From the NCBI GenBank assembly GCA_963738205.1, contig CAVTVQ010000006.1, positions 1,054,001 through 1,118,000 of the forward strand: DNA of 64,000 bases, in the 5' to 3' direction. Position numbers and translations under genes: made by a program. Shown here one piece after another: positions 40,957-49,734 of this stretch; positions within the stretch are counted from its first letter, which is position 1; each line of letters opens with the position of its first letter. The notes beneath the pieces are model-generated. The model did not search any database and was not told the DNA's origin. It saw only the letters and a list, made by a program, of their open reading frames with translations. The DNA is from DATFQE01 sp963738205 (GTDB lineage: Bacteria > Actinomycetota > Thermoleophilia > Gaiellales > Gaiellaceae).

Positions 40957-41951
40957 GACGCCTCCCCCCAGCGGATGATGCTCGCCGCCCAGGTGTAGCC
41001 GGTGCCCGCGGCGAGCAGCAGGACGAGGTCGCCGTCCGCCAGCTGCCCGGCCTCGGCGGCCCGGTCGAGCGCCAGCAGGGGGTCGACCCCGCTCATGTGG
41101 CCGGCGTCGTCGAGGTAGGCCGCGCGCTCGGGATCGACGCCGAGCGCAGCCACGAGCGCGTCGTGCATCGAGCGCTTCATGTGGATCCCGCAGAGGTAGT
41201 CGACGTCGCCGAGGCCGGCGTCCGAGCGGACGAGGGCGCCTTCGGCGGCGCGGACGAAGTTCGGCAGGCTCACGTCGTCGAGCCGCTCCTTCATCGCGCG
41301 CTGATCGATCACGTCCAGCTGCCGGTTCGAGCCGTCGGGGTCGGCGCTCCCGCCGGACGGCACCTTGACGTGCCGCGAGAGCGAGCCGTCCGTGATCCCG
41401 AACGAGCCGAGCACCTCGTTCGTCCCGCCGTCCTTGACGAAGAGGCCGGCGGCGGCGCCGTCGCCGAAGTTGATCATGAAGCGCGCCCGCTCGTTGCCGT
41501 AGTCGAGCAGGTACGACTCGCGGGAGGCACCGACGGCGAGGACGGTGCCGAGCTCGTCCTCCGAGCGCAGCATGTCTCGCGCGATCCGCACCGCGGCGGG
41601 CGCGCCGTACGAGACGTTGGCGTACTCGACGGCGTAGGCGTTCGCGCACCCGAGCCGGTGGGCGATCGCGGGGCCTGCCTGCCAGACGGGGTAGTCCTTC
41701 CACATCGAGCCGAAGTAGAGGACGACGTCCACCGATGCCGGGTCGACGCCGTTCTCGTCGAGCAACTGCTTCCCGACCGTGACAGCCATGTCGCTGACGT
41801 GCTCGTCGGGCTCGGCGATGTGCTTGCCGCGCAGGCCGAACTTCTCGACGACGACGTCCTCGGGGATCTCCGTCGCCGCCGAGATCTCGGCGGCGGTCAT
41901 CCATCGCTTCGGCAGGTACGAAGCGACTGCGGCGAGGCTGATGCGCTTCAC
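40953..41951 (-). CDS. KAS III (FabH)-like protein lacking the active-site Cys
   Basis: A 332-aa thiolase-fold protein of the 3-oxoacyl-ACP synthase III type. The fold is clear: SLAAVASYLPKRWMTAAEI, VVLYFGSMWKDYPVWQAGPA, FMINFGDGAAAGLFVKDGGT and LLLAAGTGYTWAASII. At the expected nucleophile (Ala-Cys-x-Gly after the second strand) it reads EYANVSYGAPAA, with no Cys. The distal His remains in GIHMKRSMHDAL, but the Asn position reads GHMSGVDPL. Normal condensation is therefore doubtful. It overlaps TetR and MaoC genes by GTGA. Confidence 0.82.
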   Translation of the reverse strand: MKRISLAAVASYLPKRWMTAAEISAATEIPEDVVVEKFGLRGKHIAEPDEHVSDMAVTVGKQLLDENGVDPASVDVVLYFGSMWKDYPVWQAGPAIAHRLGCANAYAVEYANVSYGAPAAVRIARDMLRSEDELGTVLAVGASRESYLLDYGNERARFMINFGDGAAAGLFVKDGGTNEVLGSFGITDGSLSRHVKVPSGGSADPDGSNRQLDVIDQRAMKERLDDVSLPNFVRAAEGALVRSDAGLGDVDYLCGIHMKRSMHDALVAALGVDPERAAYLDDAGHMSGVDPLLALDRAAEAGQLADGDLVLLLAAGTGYTWAASIIRWGEAS

Positions 41952-42577
41952 CTACCGATCTCCAGGACGCACGCGATGATGCGTTCGAGCTCCTCGAGCA
42001 CGTGCGCAGGCATTTCGTCGCGCTGCTCCCACAGGATCCAGCGCATGCCGATCAGCTCGCCCGCTGCCATGAGAGCCCAGGCGCTGACCTCGGCGTCGAT
42101 CTCCCCAACCTCGCCCCGCTCGGCAGCTGCGCGCAGTCCCTCGACGTAGCCGCTCGAGAGCTTGTCGTAGTGGTAGCGCAGCATCTCGGGCGAGACGAAC
42201 TCCGCCTGGCGGATCACGCGGTACAGCCCGGGGTGCTCCGACGTGAAGCGGAAGAAGGCCTTGAAGCCGAGCACCTCCTGTTCCAGGCGGGTCTCTCCCT
42301 GCGAGGACGCCTCGCTCATCGCGTGGCGGACGCGCCGGTTGAGGTCGCGGAGCAGCTCGTCGAAGAGCTCCTTCTTGCTGCGGAAGTAGAGGTAGAAGGT
42401 GCCCATGGCCACTCCGGCCGTGTCGGTGATCTTCACGATCGACGCATCGTGGTAGCCGTGCTCGGCGAAGACGTTCTCGGCGGCGTCGAGCAGGCGCTGC
42501 CGCGTGCGGGCGCCACGGGTGCCGAGCGCGCGGCCGTCGACGGCGGTGGGAGCGGCTGCGGTGTCGACCGGCTTCAC
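41948..42577 (-). CDS. TetR-family transcriptional regulator
   Basis: 209 aa starting GTG. N-terminal HTH (ARTRQRLLDAAENVFAEHGY, then TAGVAMGTFYLYFRSKKELF) and a helical ligand domain. It is embedded inside the operon with GTGA overlaps on both sides, so it is made together with the enzymes and probably represses the operon until an acyl-CoA or related ligand binds. Confidence 0.92.
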   Translation of the reverse strand: MKPVDTAAAPTAVDGRALGTRGARTRQRLLDAAENVFAEHGYHDASIVKITDTAGVAMGTFYLYFRSKKELFDELLRDLNRRVRHAMSEASSQGETRLEQEVLGFKAFFRFTSEHPGLYRVIRQAEFVSPEMLRYHYDKLSSGYVEGLRAAAERGEVGEIDAEVSAWALMAAGELIGMRWILWEQRDEMPAHVLEELERIIACVLEIGR

Positions 42578-44083
42578 GCCGACGCCTCCTGCACGATCAG
42601 GCCGCGCAGCTCGTCCTTCAGCACCTTGCCCATCCCCGAGCGCGGGAGCTCGGCGACGAAGCGGACGCCCGCGCGGAACCTTGAAGCGGGCGAGCCGGGC
42701 GGCGGAGTGCTCGAGCAGCTGCTCCTCGTCGGCGACGGCGCCTTCCGCGAGCACGACGGCGGCGATGCCGACCTCGCCCCAGCGCTCGTCCGGGACGGCG
42801 ACGACGGCGGCGTCGGCAACGGCCGGGTGCTCGTGCAGCACGCTCTCGACCTCGGCGGGATAGACGTTCTCGCCGCCCGAGATGTACATGTCCTTCAGAC
42901 GGGCGGCGATCCGGTAGTAGCCCTCGTCGTCGCGCTGCGCGACGTCGCCGGTCAGCAGCCAGCCGTCGGCCAGCGCGGCCGCGCTCGCCTCCGGGTTGCG
43001 CCAGTAGCCGGCGAAGACGTTCGGTCCGCGGACGACGAGCTCGCCCTCGGCGGGGCCGTCCACGAAGGCGACCGCTCGGCCGGGTCGCGCAGCGACACCT
43101 CCACGTTCGGGTACGGCTTGCCGGCGAAGCCCTGCTTGCGGACGGCGTCCTCGGCCGGAAGGCAGAGCACGTTCGGCGCCGCCTCCGTCAGGCCGTAGCC
43201 CTGGACGATGTCGACGCCGCGGTCGTGCCAGGTCTCGAGCAGCGCCTCGGGCATCGGCGCGCCGCCCACGACGGCGCGGCTCAGGCTCGAGAGGTCGGCC
43301 GTCTCGAAGGCCGGGTCCTGCGCCATGAACAGGTAGATCGCTGGCACGCCCATGATCGTCGTCACGCGCTTCTCCTCGATCAGCGCGAGGCAGCGCGCCG
43401 GCTCGAAGCTCCGTTCGAGCACGACCGTCCCGCCCTTCCACCAGGTGAGCAGCGGCTGCACGTTCCAGCCGCCGCAGTGGAACTGCGGCAGCACCTGCAG
43501 CGCGACGTCGTCGCCCGAGATCCCGGTCGCGAGGTCGAAGCCGAGGTTCGTCCAGAAGCAGTTCGCGTGGGTGAGCAGCGCGCCCTTCGGCTTGCCCGTG
43601 GTGCCGGACGTGTAGATCAGGAACAGCGGGTCGTCGTCGTCGACCTCGGCGTCCACGAGCGCCGGCGCCTCGGCCACGTCGCCGAGACGCGCGCGCGCAG
43701 GCCGGCGTCGTCGCTTCGTCGAGGGCGGCGTCGGCGAGGTGCGGCGTACTCGTCCTCGACGAGCAGCACGGCCGGCTCGGAGTCGTCGAGCTGGAAGGCG
43801 AGCTCGGCCGGGGAGAGGCGCCAGCTGAGCGGCACGAGTACGAGCCCGGCCTTCGCGCAGGCGAAGAGCGCCTCGACGTGCTCCGGCGAGTTGCCGGTGA
43901 GCGTGGCGACGCGGTCGCCGCGCCGCAGGCCGCCGGCGAGGAGCTGCGCCGCGAGCCGCTCGGAGCGGTCGTCGAGCCTGCGATAGGTCACCGTCGCGCC
44001 CGCCGAAGTCGATCGCCGACGCGCTCGGGCGTCGTGCGCGCGCGATCGCGGATCCAGCGTCCGAGGACGAGCCGTCCGCTCAC
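42574..44083 (-). pseudogene. acyl-CoA ligase (AMP-binding family), about six frameshifts
   Basis: AMP-forming fatty acid or carboxylate-CoA ligase, about 500 aa if repaired. The P-loop LIYTSGTTGKPKGALLTHAN, the motif QGYGLTEAAPNV, GELVVRGPNVFAGYWRNPEA, and the C-terminal hinge DMYISGGENVYPAEVESVLH with catalytic-Lys region SGMGKVLKDEL are all readable. They lie in different frames, changed near 44015, 44000, 43744, 43693, 43078 and 42676. Each break is a single base in G+C-rich sequence and no stop by substitution is seen. The GTG start overlaps the hydrolase stop. Either sequencing error or a very young pseudogene. Confidence 0.82.
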
Positions 44084-44875
44084 GGGAGGAACTCCTTCAC
44101 GAGGGTGACGAACCGGTGCGGATCCTCCCAGAAGAAGAGGTGGCCGCCCGAGACGCGCTCGAGCCGGGCGTCGGCGATCCCGTCCACGAGCAGCTCCGAG
44201 TTGCGCGGGTCGACGACGACGTCCTCCGTCCCGGTGACGACGAGCGTCGGCGCCTGGATCCGCGACAGCCGGTCGAGTGCGTCGAACGTCATCCCCGCCG
44301 CGGCCTGGGCGTGCCAGCCCGTTCGGGTCGAACGGGTTCTCGAGCCGCAGAGCCAGGATCCGCTCGACGAGCTCCGCGGGCGCCGACGGCGACAACGCGT
44401 TCTCGACGAAGCGCCGCAGGGCGACCTCCGGAGCCAGGCTCGGCGCGCTCAGCATCAGGTCGACCGTCTGCTGGGGCATCGGGTGCGCGGACAGCCCGCC
44501 CGGCGTCGTGCACGCGAGCACCAGCCGGTTCAGCCGCTCGGGGAAGACGATCGCGAGCTCCTGCGCGGCCATCCCGCCGAGGCTCGTGCCGACGACGTCG
44601 GCTCGCTCGATCCCGGCCGCATCGAGCACGGCGACCGCGTCCTCGGCCAGCTGGCGCGTGGTGTACGGCCCCGGCGGCACGTCGCTGTCGCCGATGCCGC
44701 GGTTGTCGTAGAGCAGCGACGCGGAAGCTGCTCGGCGAGCGGCTCAAGCGATCGGCTCCCAGCCCCAGCGACCGTAGCCGAGGCCGTGGATGAGCAGGAG
44801 CGGCTCGCCCGAGCCTCGCACCTCGTACGCGATCCTGACGGCGCCGTTCACGGCCTCGAGCGCCGGCGCCTTCAT
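44080..44875 (-). pseudogene. alpha/beta-hydrolase, about four frameshifts
   Basis: Cytoplasmic hydrolase of about 265 aa if repaired. The N-terminal part is VRIAYEVRGSGEPLLLIHGL, then YDNRGIGDSDVPPGPYTTRQ, the nucleophile ADVVGTSLGGMAAQELAI, the C-terminal acid in LVVTGTEDVVVDPRNSEL, and catalytic His in RVSGGHLFFWEDP. The frame changes near 44746, twice between 44718 and 44728, and near 44325, each apparently one added base. It lies between livM and the acyl-CoA ligase with ATGA/GTGA overlaps. Confidence 0.8.
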
Positions 44876-45952
44876 ACGGTGTCTCCTTCCGCCTCGACGG
44901 CCGGGACGGGCTGGTCGAGCAGGGCCACGCCGCTCCGCCGCGGCCGCAGCCGCGCGAGGCCGGCGATCCCGCCGGGCAGGAAGTAGACGAGCAGGATGAA
45001 GAGCGTCCCGAGGACGAACAGCGGCTCGGAGAGCGGCGTGCTCAGCACGCTCGGCAGATCCTGGATCCGCTGCGAGTCCGACCAGTCGAGCAGCCGGTTG
45101 TCGAGGAACGTGTAGACGATTCCGCCGAGCACGGCGCCCCAGCGCGTGCCGGCGCCGCCGATCACGACCATCAGCAGCAGCGTCAGCGTGAACGACGGCG
45201 TCGTCACCTGCGGCGTCGCCCCGCCGATCAGCAGCACGTAGACGACGCCGCCCGCCGTGGCGAGGAAAGTCGACAGGACGACGGCCATCAGCTTGAACCG
45301 GAACGGGATGCAGTCCGAGCACCTCCACGCGACGCTCGTTCTCGCGGATCGCCTGCCAGACCCGGCCGGGCGACGAGTCCACGGCCCAGTTGACGACCAC
45401 GAACACGACCGCGAGGTAGCCGAGCGCGAGCCAGTAGAGGTTCTTCGTGTTGAGGACGCCGATGAAGGCCTCCGGCAGCTTCTCGAAGTCGACGGCGACA
45501 CCCTCCTCGCCTCCCGTCCAGCCGTGCGGGTTCTTGTCGACGAGGATCGAGCCGGCCTCGGCGAACGCGAGGGTGACCATCGCGAAGGCGATCCCCGCCA
45601 CGCGAAGGCTGACGGCGCCGAGGACGAGCGAGAGCACGATCGTCGCGGCGGCGGTGAACGCGAGCGTCTTCGGCAGGCTCCAGTCCCACTTCGACGTCCC
45701 GATCGCCGTCAGGTAGACGCCGACCGCGAAGTAGAGCGCGTGGCCGAACGAAAGCAGGCCGGTGAAGCCGAAGAGCAGGTCGTACGTGAGCGCGACGCCG
45801 CCGAAGACGAGCATCAGCCCGAGCAGCTGGAGCGTCCCGGGGCTGTTCAGCTCCGAGCTGAACACGCCGTGGGTGTCGACCGAAATCTCCGGCACGAGCG
45901 CGAGCAGCACGAACACCGCGACCGCGACCAGAACGCCGAGCGCGCGCTTCAA
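44872..45952 (-). CDS. livM: Liv-type ABC transporter permease LivM, one frameshift
   Basis: Branched-chain amino acid or carboxylate importer permease, about 359 aa if repaired, starting at a TTG that overlaps the livH stop (TTGA). Multiple helices and the permease loop GLLSFGHALYFAVGVYLTA mark the family. The frame changes once near 45310 and then continues as PFRFKLMAVVLSTFLATAGG to the stop at 44872. Works with LivH, LivF, LivG and the binding protein. Confidence 0.85.
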
Positions 45953-46836
45953 TGCGCGACCTTCGGGGCGAGCCCGCCCGGGCGGACGAGCAGGGTCAGC
46001 GCGAGCAGCAGGACGACCGCGAGATCGCCCGTGCCGGACGAGGCGTAGTAGTTCGCGTACTGCTGGATCAACCCGACGGAGACGGCCGCGACCGCCGCGC
46101 CGGTGATCGAGCCGAGCCCGCCGATGACCGTGACGATGAAGGCGAAGATCAGCAGCGACGTGCCCTGGGCCGGGTCGACCGAGCCGTAGTAGACGCCTGC
46201 CAGCACGCCTGCGAGTGCGGCCGCGACGCCGCCGATGGCGAAGACGAGCGTGAACGCCTTCTTCACGTCGATCCCGAGCGCGGTCACCATCGCCCGGTTC
46301 TCGACGCCGGCCCGGATGATCAGTCCGTAACGCGTGAAGCGCAGGAACGCCAGCAGCCCGAGCAGCACGACGACCGCGGCTGCGATCTCGACGAAGCGAT
46401 CGTTCGGGATCTGCGCGCCCAGGATGGTCGTCGTCTCGTAGAGCCACTTCGGGGTCGGGTAGATGCGCTCGGTCGGGCCCCAGATCGCCTGGACCAGCGC
46501 GATCAGCACCAGGGAGAGGCCGACCGTGACGAGGGCCTGCTCGATGTGCCGAAGGTAGAGCGGCCGGATCAGGACGATCTCGACGAGGGCGCCGAGCACC
46601 GCGCCCGCGGCGAGCCCGATCGCGGCCGCGACGAAGAAGCGGAGCGGCGCAGACCCGATCGCGTCGAGCTTCGACTCGGCGAACCAGGTGGCGTAGGTGC
46701 CGACGGTGATGAAGGCGCCGTGCGCGAAGTTCAGCACGCCCATCAGCCCGTAGATGAGCGAGAGGCCCGAGGCGATCAGGAAGTACATGGCGCCGAGCGC
46801 GAGGCCGGTCACGGTGAGCAGGACGAACGTGTCCAT
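45949..46836 (-). CDS. livH: Liv-type ABC transporter permease LivH
   Basis: Integral membrane permease of 295 aa with about eight helices. It starts MDTFVLLTVTGLALGAMYFL. The LivH block SLIYGLMGVLNFAHGAFITV and the EAA-like loop ENRAMVTALGIDVKKAFTL, which contacts the ATPases, are present. No frame damage. It overlaps livF by one base and livM by four. Confidence 0.93.
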   Translation of the reverse strand: MDTFVLLTVTGLALGAMYFLIASGLSLIYGLMGVLNFAHGAFITVGTYATWFAESKLDAIGSAPLRFFVAAAIGLAAGAVLGALVEIVLIRPLYLRHIEQALVTVGLSLVLIALVQAIWGPTERIYPTPKWLYETTTILGAQIPNDRFVEIAAAVVVLLGLLAFLRFTRYGLIIRAGVENRAMVTALGIDVKKAFTLVFAIGGVAAALAGVLAGVYYGSVDPAQGTSLLIFAFIVTVIGGLGSITGAAVAAVSVGLIQQYANYYASSGTGDLAVVLLLALTLLVRPGGLAPKVAH

Positions 46837-47549
46837 CAGTGCGCTCCCCCCGCGGAGACGCCGAGCAGGCTCCGAACGCGCTCCGGGTCGGACAGCAGCA
46901 CCTCCGCCGGGCCCGTGTAGGTGACCCGGCCGCCGTCCAGCACGATCGCGTCCCGAGCGATCCGCCGGACGACCCCGAGGTTCTGCTCGACGAGCAGCAT
47001 CGTCTCGGTCTCGCTCACGCGCTCGAGCACGCGCGCGACCTCGGTGACGAGCAGCGGCGCGAGCCCCTTGGTCGGCTCGTCGACCAGCAGGATGCGGTTC
47101 TCGTTCAGGAGCGCGCGGCCGATCGCGACCATCTGCTGCTGGCCGCCCGAGAGCGTCCCCGCCTTCTGCTGCGCGCGCTCCTCGAGCTCGGGGAAGAGGT
47201 CGTAGACGAGCTCGTAGCGGGCGCTGCCGTTCCGCTCGGCGAGCTCGAGGTTCTCCTTGACCGTGAGGCCGGTGAAGACGTCGCGGTCCTCGGGCACGTA
47301 GCCGACCCCGCGGTTGACGATCCGGTGCGTCGCCAGTCCCGCGAGCTCGCCACCGTCGAGCGTCACGCTTCCGCGCGGACGGACGAGCCCGAGCAGCGAG
47401 CGGATCGTCGTCGTCTTCCCCACGCCGTTGCGGCCGAGCAGCGCGGTGACGCCGCCCTTGGGCACGTCGAAGGAGATTCCCTGCAGCACGTGAGACGGCC
47501 CGAGGTACACGTGCAGGTCGCGGACGGAGAGGAGCGGCGGCTCCGTCAC
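46836..47549 (-). CDS. livF: Liv-type ABC transporter ATP-binding protein LivF
   Basis: Cytoplasmic ATPase of 237 aa. Walker A LLGRNGVGKTTTIRSLLG, signature TLSGGQQQMVAIGRAL, Walker B ILLVDEPTKGLAP and the H-loop replaced by LLVEQNLG, as is usual in LivF. Intact. Its start overlaps the livG stop (GTGA). Confidence 0.94.
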   Translation of the reverse strand: MTEPPLLSVRDLHVYLGPSHVLQGISFDVPKGGVTALLGRNGVGKTTTIRSLLGLVRPRGSVTLDGGELAGLATHRIVNRGVGYVPEDRDVFTGLTVKENLELAERNGSARYELVYDLFPELEERAQQKAGTLSGGQQQMVAIGRALLNENRILLVDEPTKGLAPLLVTEVARVLERVSETETMLLVEQNLGVVRRIARDAIVLDGGRVTYTGPAEVLLSDPERVRSLLGVSAGGAH

Positions 47550-48299
47550 AGCGGTTCTCCGAGGTACGCCGCCTGGACCTCCTCGTTATCCATGATCTTG
47601 TCGGTCGTGTCGACGGCGAGCAGGCGGCCGTGGTGCATGACCGCGATCCGCTCGGCGACGCCCGTCACGACGCCGATGTGGTGCTCGACCATCAGGACGG
47701 TCTTGCCTTCCTCGAACTGGACGCTGCGGATCACCTCGACGAGCCCGGGGATCTCCTCGACGCTGACACCCGCCATCGGCTCGTCCAGCAGGACGACCTC
47801 GGGATCGGCGGCGAGCAGCATCGCCAGCTCGAGCTTGCGCTTGTCGCCATGCGACAGGGAGCCGGCGAGCGTGAGCCGGCGACGGGCGAGCCCGACGCGG
47901 TCGAGCGCCCAGCCGGCCCGCTCGATCGCCTCGCTTCCCGCGGGAGGCGAGCTGCCACACGCGCATGGCCCCGCCGAGCCGTGCTTCGGCGGCCAGCCGC
48001 ACGTTCTCCAGCGCGGTCAGGCGCGGGAACACGCTCGAGATCTGGAACGTCCGGCCGAGCCCGGCCTGCGTGCGCCGGTACGGCGGGTCGTTGGTGACGT
48101 CCCGGCCGGCGAGCTCGATCGTCCCCTGCGTCGGCCGGTAGAGGCCCGACAGCAGGTTGAACAGCGAGGTCTTGCCGGCGCCGTTGGGGCCGATGATCCC
48201 GAGGAACTCGCCCGCACGAACCTCCAGGCCGACATCGGCGACGATCGTGGCGCCGCCGATGTCGAGCCCGAGATTCCGCGTCGCCAGGATGGGTGCCAC
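47546..48299 (-). CDS. livG: Liv-type ABC transporter ATP-binding protein LivG, one frameshift
   Basis: Partner ATPase, about 250 aa if repaired, from the GTG at 48299. Walker A GIIGPNGAGKTSLFNLLSGL, RTQAGLGRTFQISSVFPRLT, then after a one-base frame change near 47932 the signature SLSHGDKRKLELAMLLAADP, Walker B EVVLLDEPMAGVS and VLMVEHHIGVV. The stop overlaps the livF start. Confidence 0.87.
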
Positions 48300-48322
48300 G
48301 CGGTCGGAGGGTGGAGGAGTCG

Positions 48323-49538
48323 TTAGCTCGGGAAGGGTCGGACGGGTGGCTGGACGTTGCCCGGCGAGAAACGCTTCACGAGGACGGGGGCCATGCTTCC
48401 CGCCCTTTAGCGGCTTCAGCCGTACCTGGAACATCGGCTGGAGCATCGCGTGATCCTCCGGCCTGATCCGCTGCGGGCCCTTCGGGCCGATGAACTTCCA
48501 GCCCTCGAGCGCCCCGATCATCTTGTCGACGTTGTCGCCGCCGCCCTTCTGCACCGCGCGGACGATCATCTGCGCGGCCACGAAGCCGTCGGGCGTGAAG
48601 ATGTCCGGCACCTGGTTCCGCCGCTTCATCTTCTTGAGCAGCCAGTCGTTGACCTTGCTCTTCGGGGCGTTGAACACGTAGTGCGAGAGGAAGTTGATCC
48701 CGGGGACGTAGCTGTTCCAGGTTGCCCGCTCCGCGAGGCCCGTTGCGATCGTCACCGAACGGGAGACGCCCTGCTGGTCGAGCGCGCGCCAGAGCGCTGG
48801 GCCCGTCGTGCCGGCCCAGGCCACGAAGAGCAGGTCGCCGTTCTGCTGCTTGGCCCGCTCGGCGTACGGCGTGAAGTCGCTGGCCGACAGCGGCACGAGG
48901 ATGCTGCTGACCGTGTGGCCGCGTCCGCCGAGGTGCGTGCGGACGGCAGCGACGTTCCCCTGGCCGAAGGCCGAGTCCTGTGCGAGCACGACGATCTTCT
49001 TGCCGACGCCCTTGCCGAGGATCTCCTTGACGGCGAGCGTGTCCTGGATGCTCTGCCGGCCGGAGCGGAACGTGTACCGGTTCGCACCGGTGATCAGGTC
49101 GGTCGCGGCTGGCCCGGAGATGTTGAGGACCTTGTTCTGCTCGGCGAGCGGCGCGATCTGGAGCGCGACGCCCGAGGAAACACTGCCGCCGATGATCTTG
49201 TAGCCCTGGCCGATCAGGTCCTTCGCCGCCGTGACGGCCTTGGCCGGGTCGGTGCCGTCGTCGACCGCGGTGATCTCGATCTTGCGGCCGTTGACCTTGC
49301 CGGTGCCCTTCGTCGCGTACTCGAGGCCGAGTCGCAGCCCCGAGATGTACTCCGCGCCGTAGGCAGAGAGCAGCCCCGTCCGCGAGTAGATGATGCCGAC
49401 CTTGACCGGATCGGCGGACTGGCGTGTCGCCGTCTCCGTGCCGCTCGGCTGCGCGCTTGCCGCGGCTCCGGCGAAGGCGGCCACGAGACAAGCCGACGCC
49501 GCCGCGATGGCGAGCCTGTGCCAACGAATGCGATGCAT
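48323..49538 (-). CDS. livK: Liv-type ABC transporter substrate-binding protein, one frameshift near C-terminus
   Basis: Exported type I periplasmic-binding protein, about 404 aa. Signal peptide MHRIRWHRLAIAAASACLVA. Binding fold: VKVGIIYSRTGLLSAYGAEY, LIGQGYKIIGGSVSSGVALQ, KIVVLAQDSAFGQGNVAAVR. The frame breaks in a run of five C (complement of 48386-48390), after which VLVKRFSPGNVQPPVRPF ends at TAA, 48323. It heads the twelve-gene operon; promoter and an AGGAGG ribosome site are directly upstream. Ligand is probably a small carboxylate or amino acid. Confidence 0.87.
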
Positions 49539-49585
49539 CTGGACGCTACCCTCCTGGGAAATATGACAGGTGATTCAGGTGCCGC

Positions 49586-49615
49586 ACACTACGAAACTCG
49601 TGCTGCACGTGTCAA
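49586..49615 (-). promoter_or_regulatory. promoter of the Liv/acyl-CoA operon
   Basis: On the complement TTGACA (49610-49615) and TAGTGT (49586-49591) are separated by 18 bases, a good housekeeping-sigma match at -35 and a fair -10. An AGGAGGG ribosome site and the binding-protein ATG follow. This is the only clear promoter seen for the twelve genes downstream. Confidence 0.55.
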
Positions 49616-49734
49616 GCGCTGATACGCCCGGGCGCTCCCCGCTGGATGACCCCGCCGGCCCTTTTGGCCAGGGCCGCAGCGCGGTCGCCCATCCCTAACC
49701 CCCACCCACCCGGGGAGAGATCAACGGTACTTGG

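Noticed and set aside
38850..44875. OleABCD-like olefin synthesis cluster (thiolase, hydrolase, ligase, SDR together)
   Set aside because: The KAS III-like protein lacks the OleA cysteine, the SDR is of the classical 3-hydroxybutyrate dehydrogenase type rather than the extended OleD type, and the genes sit in a Liv importer operon with MaoC and lipase.
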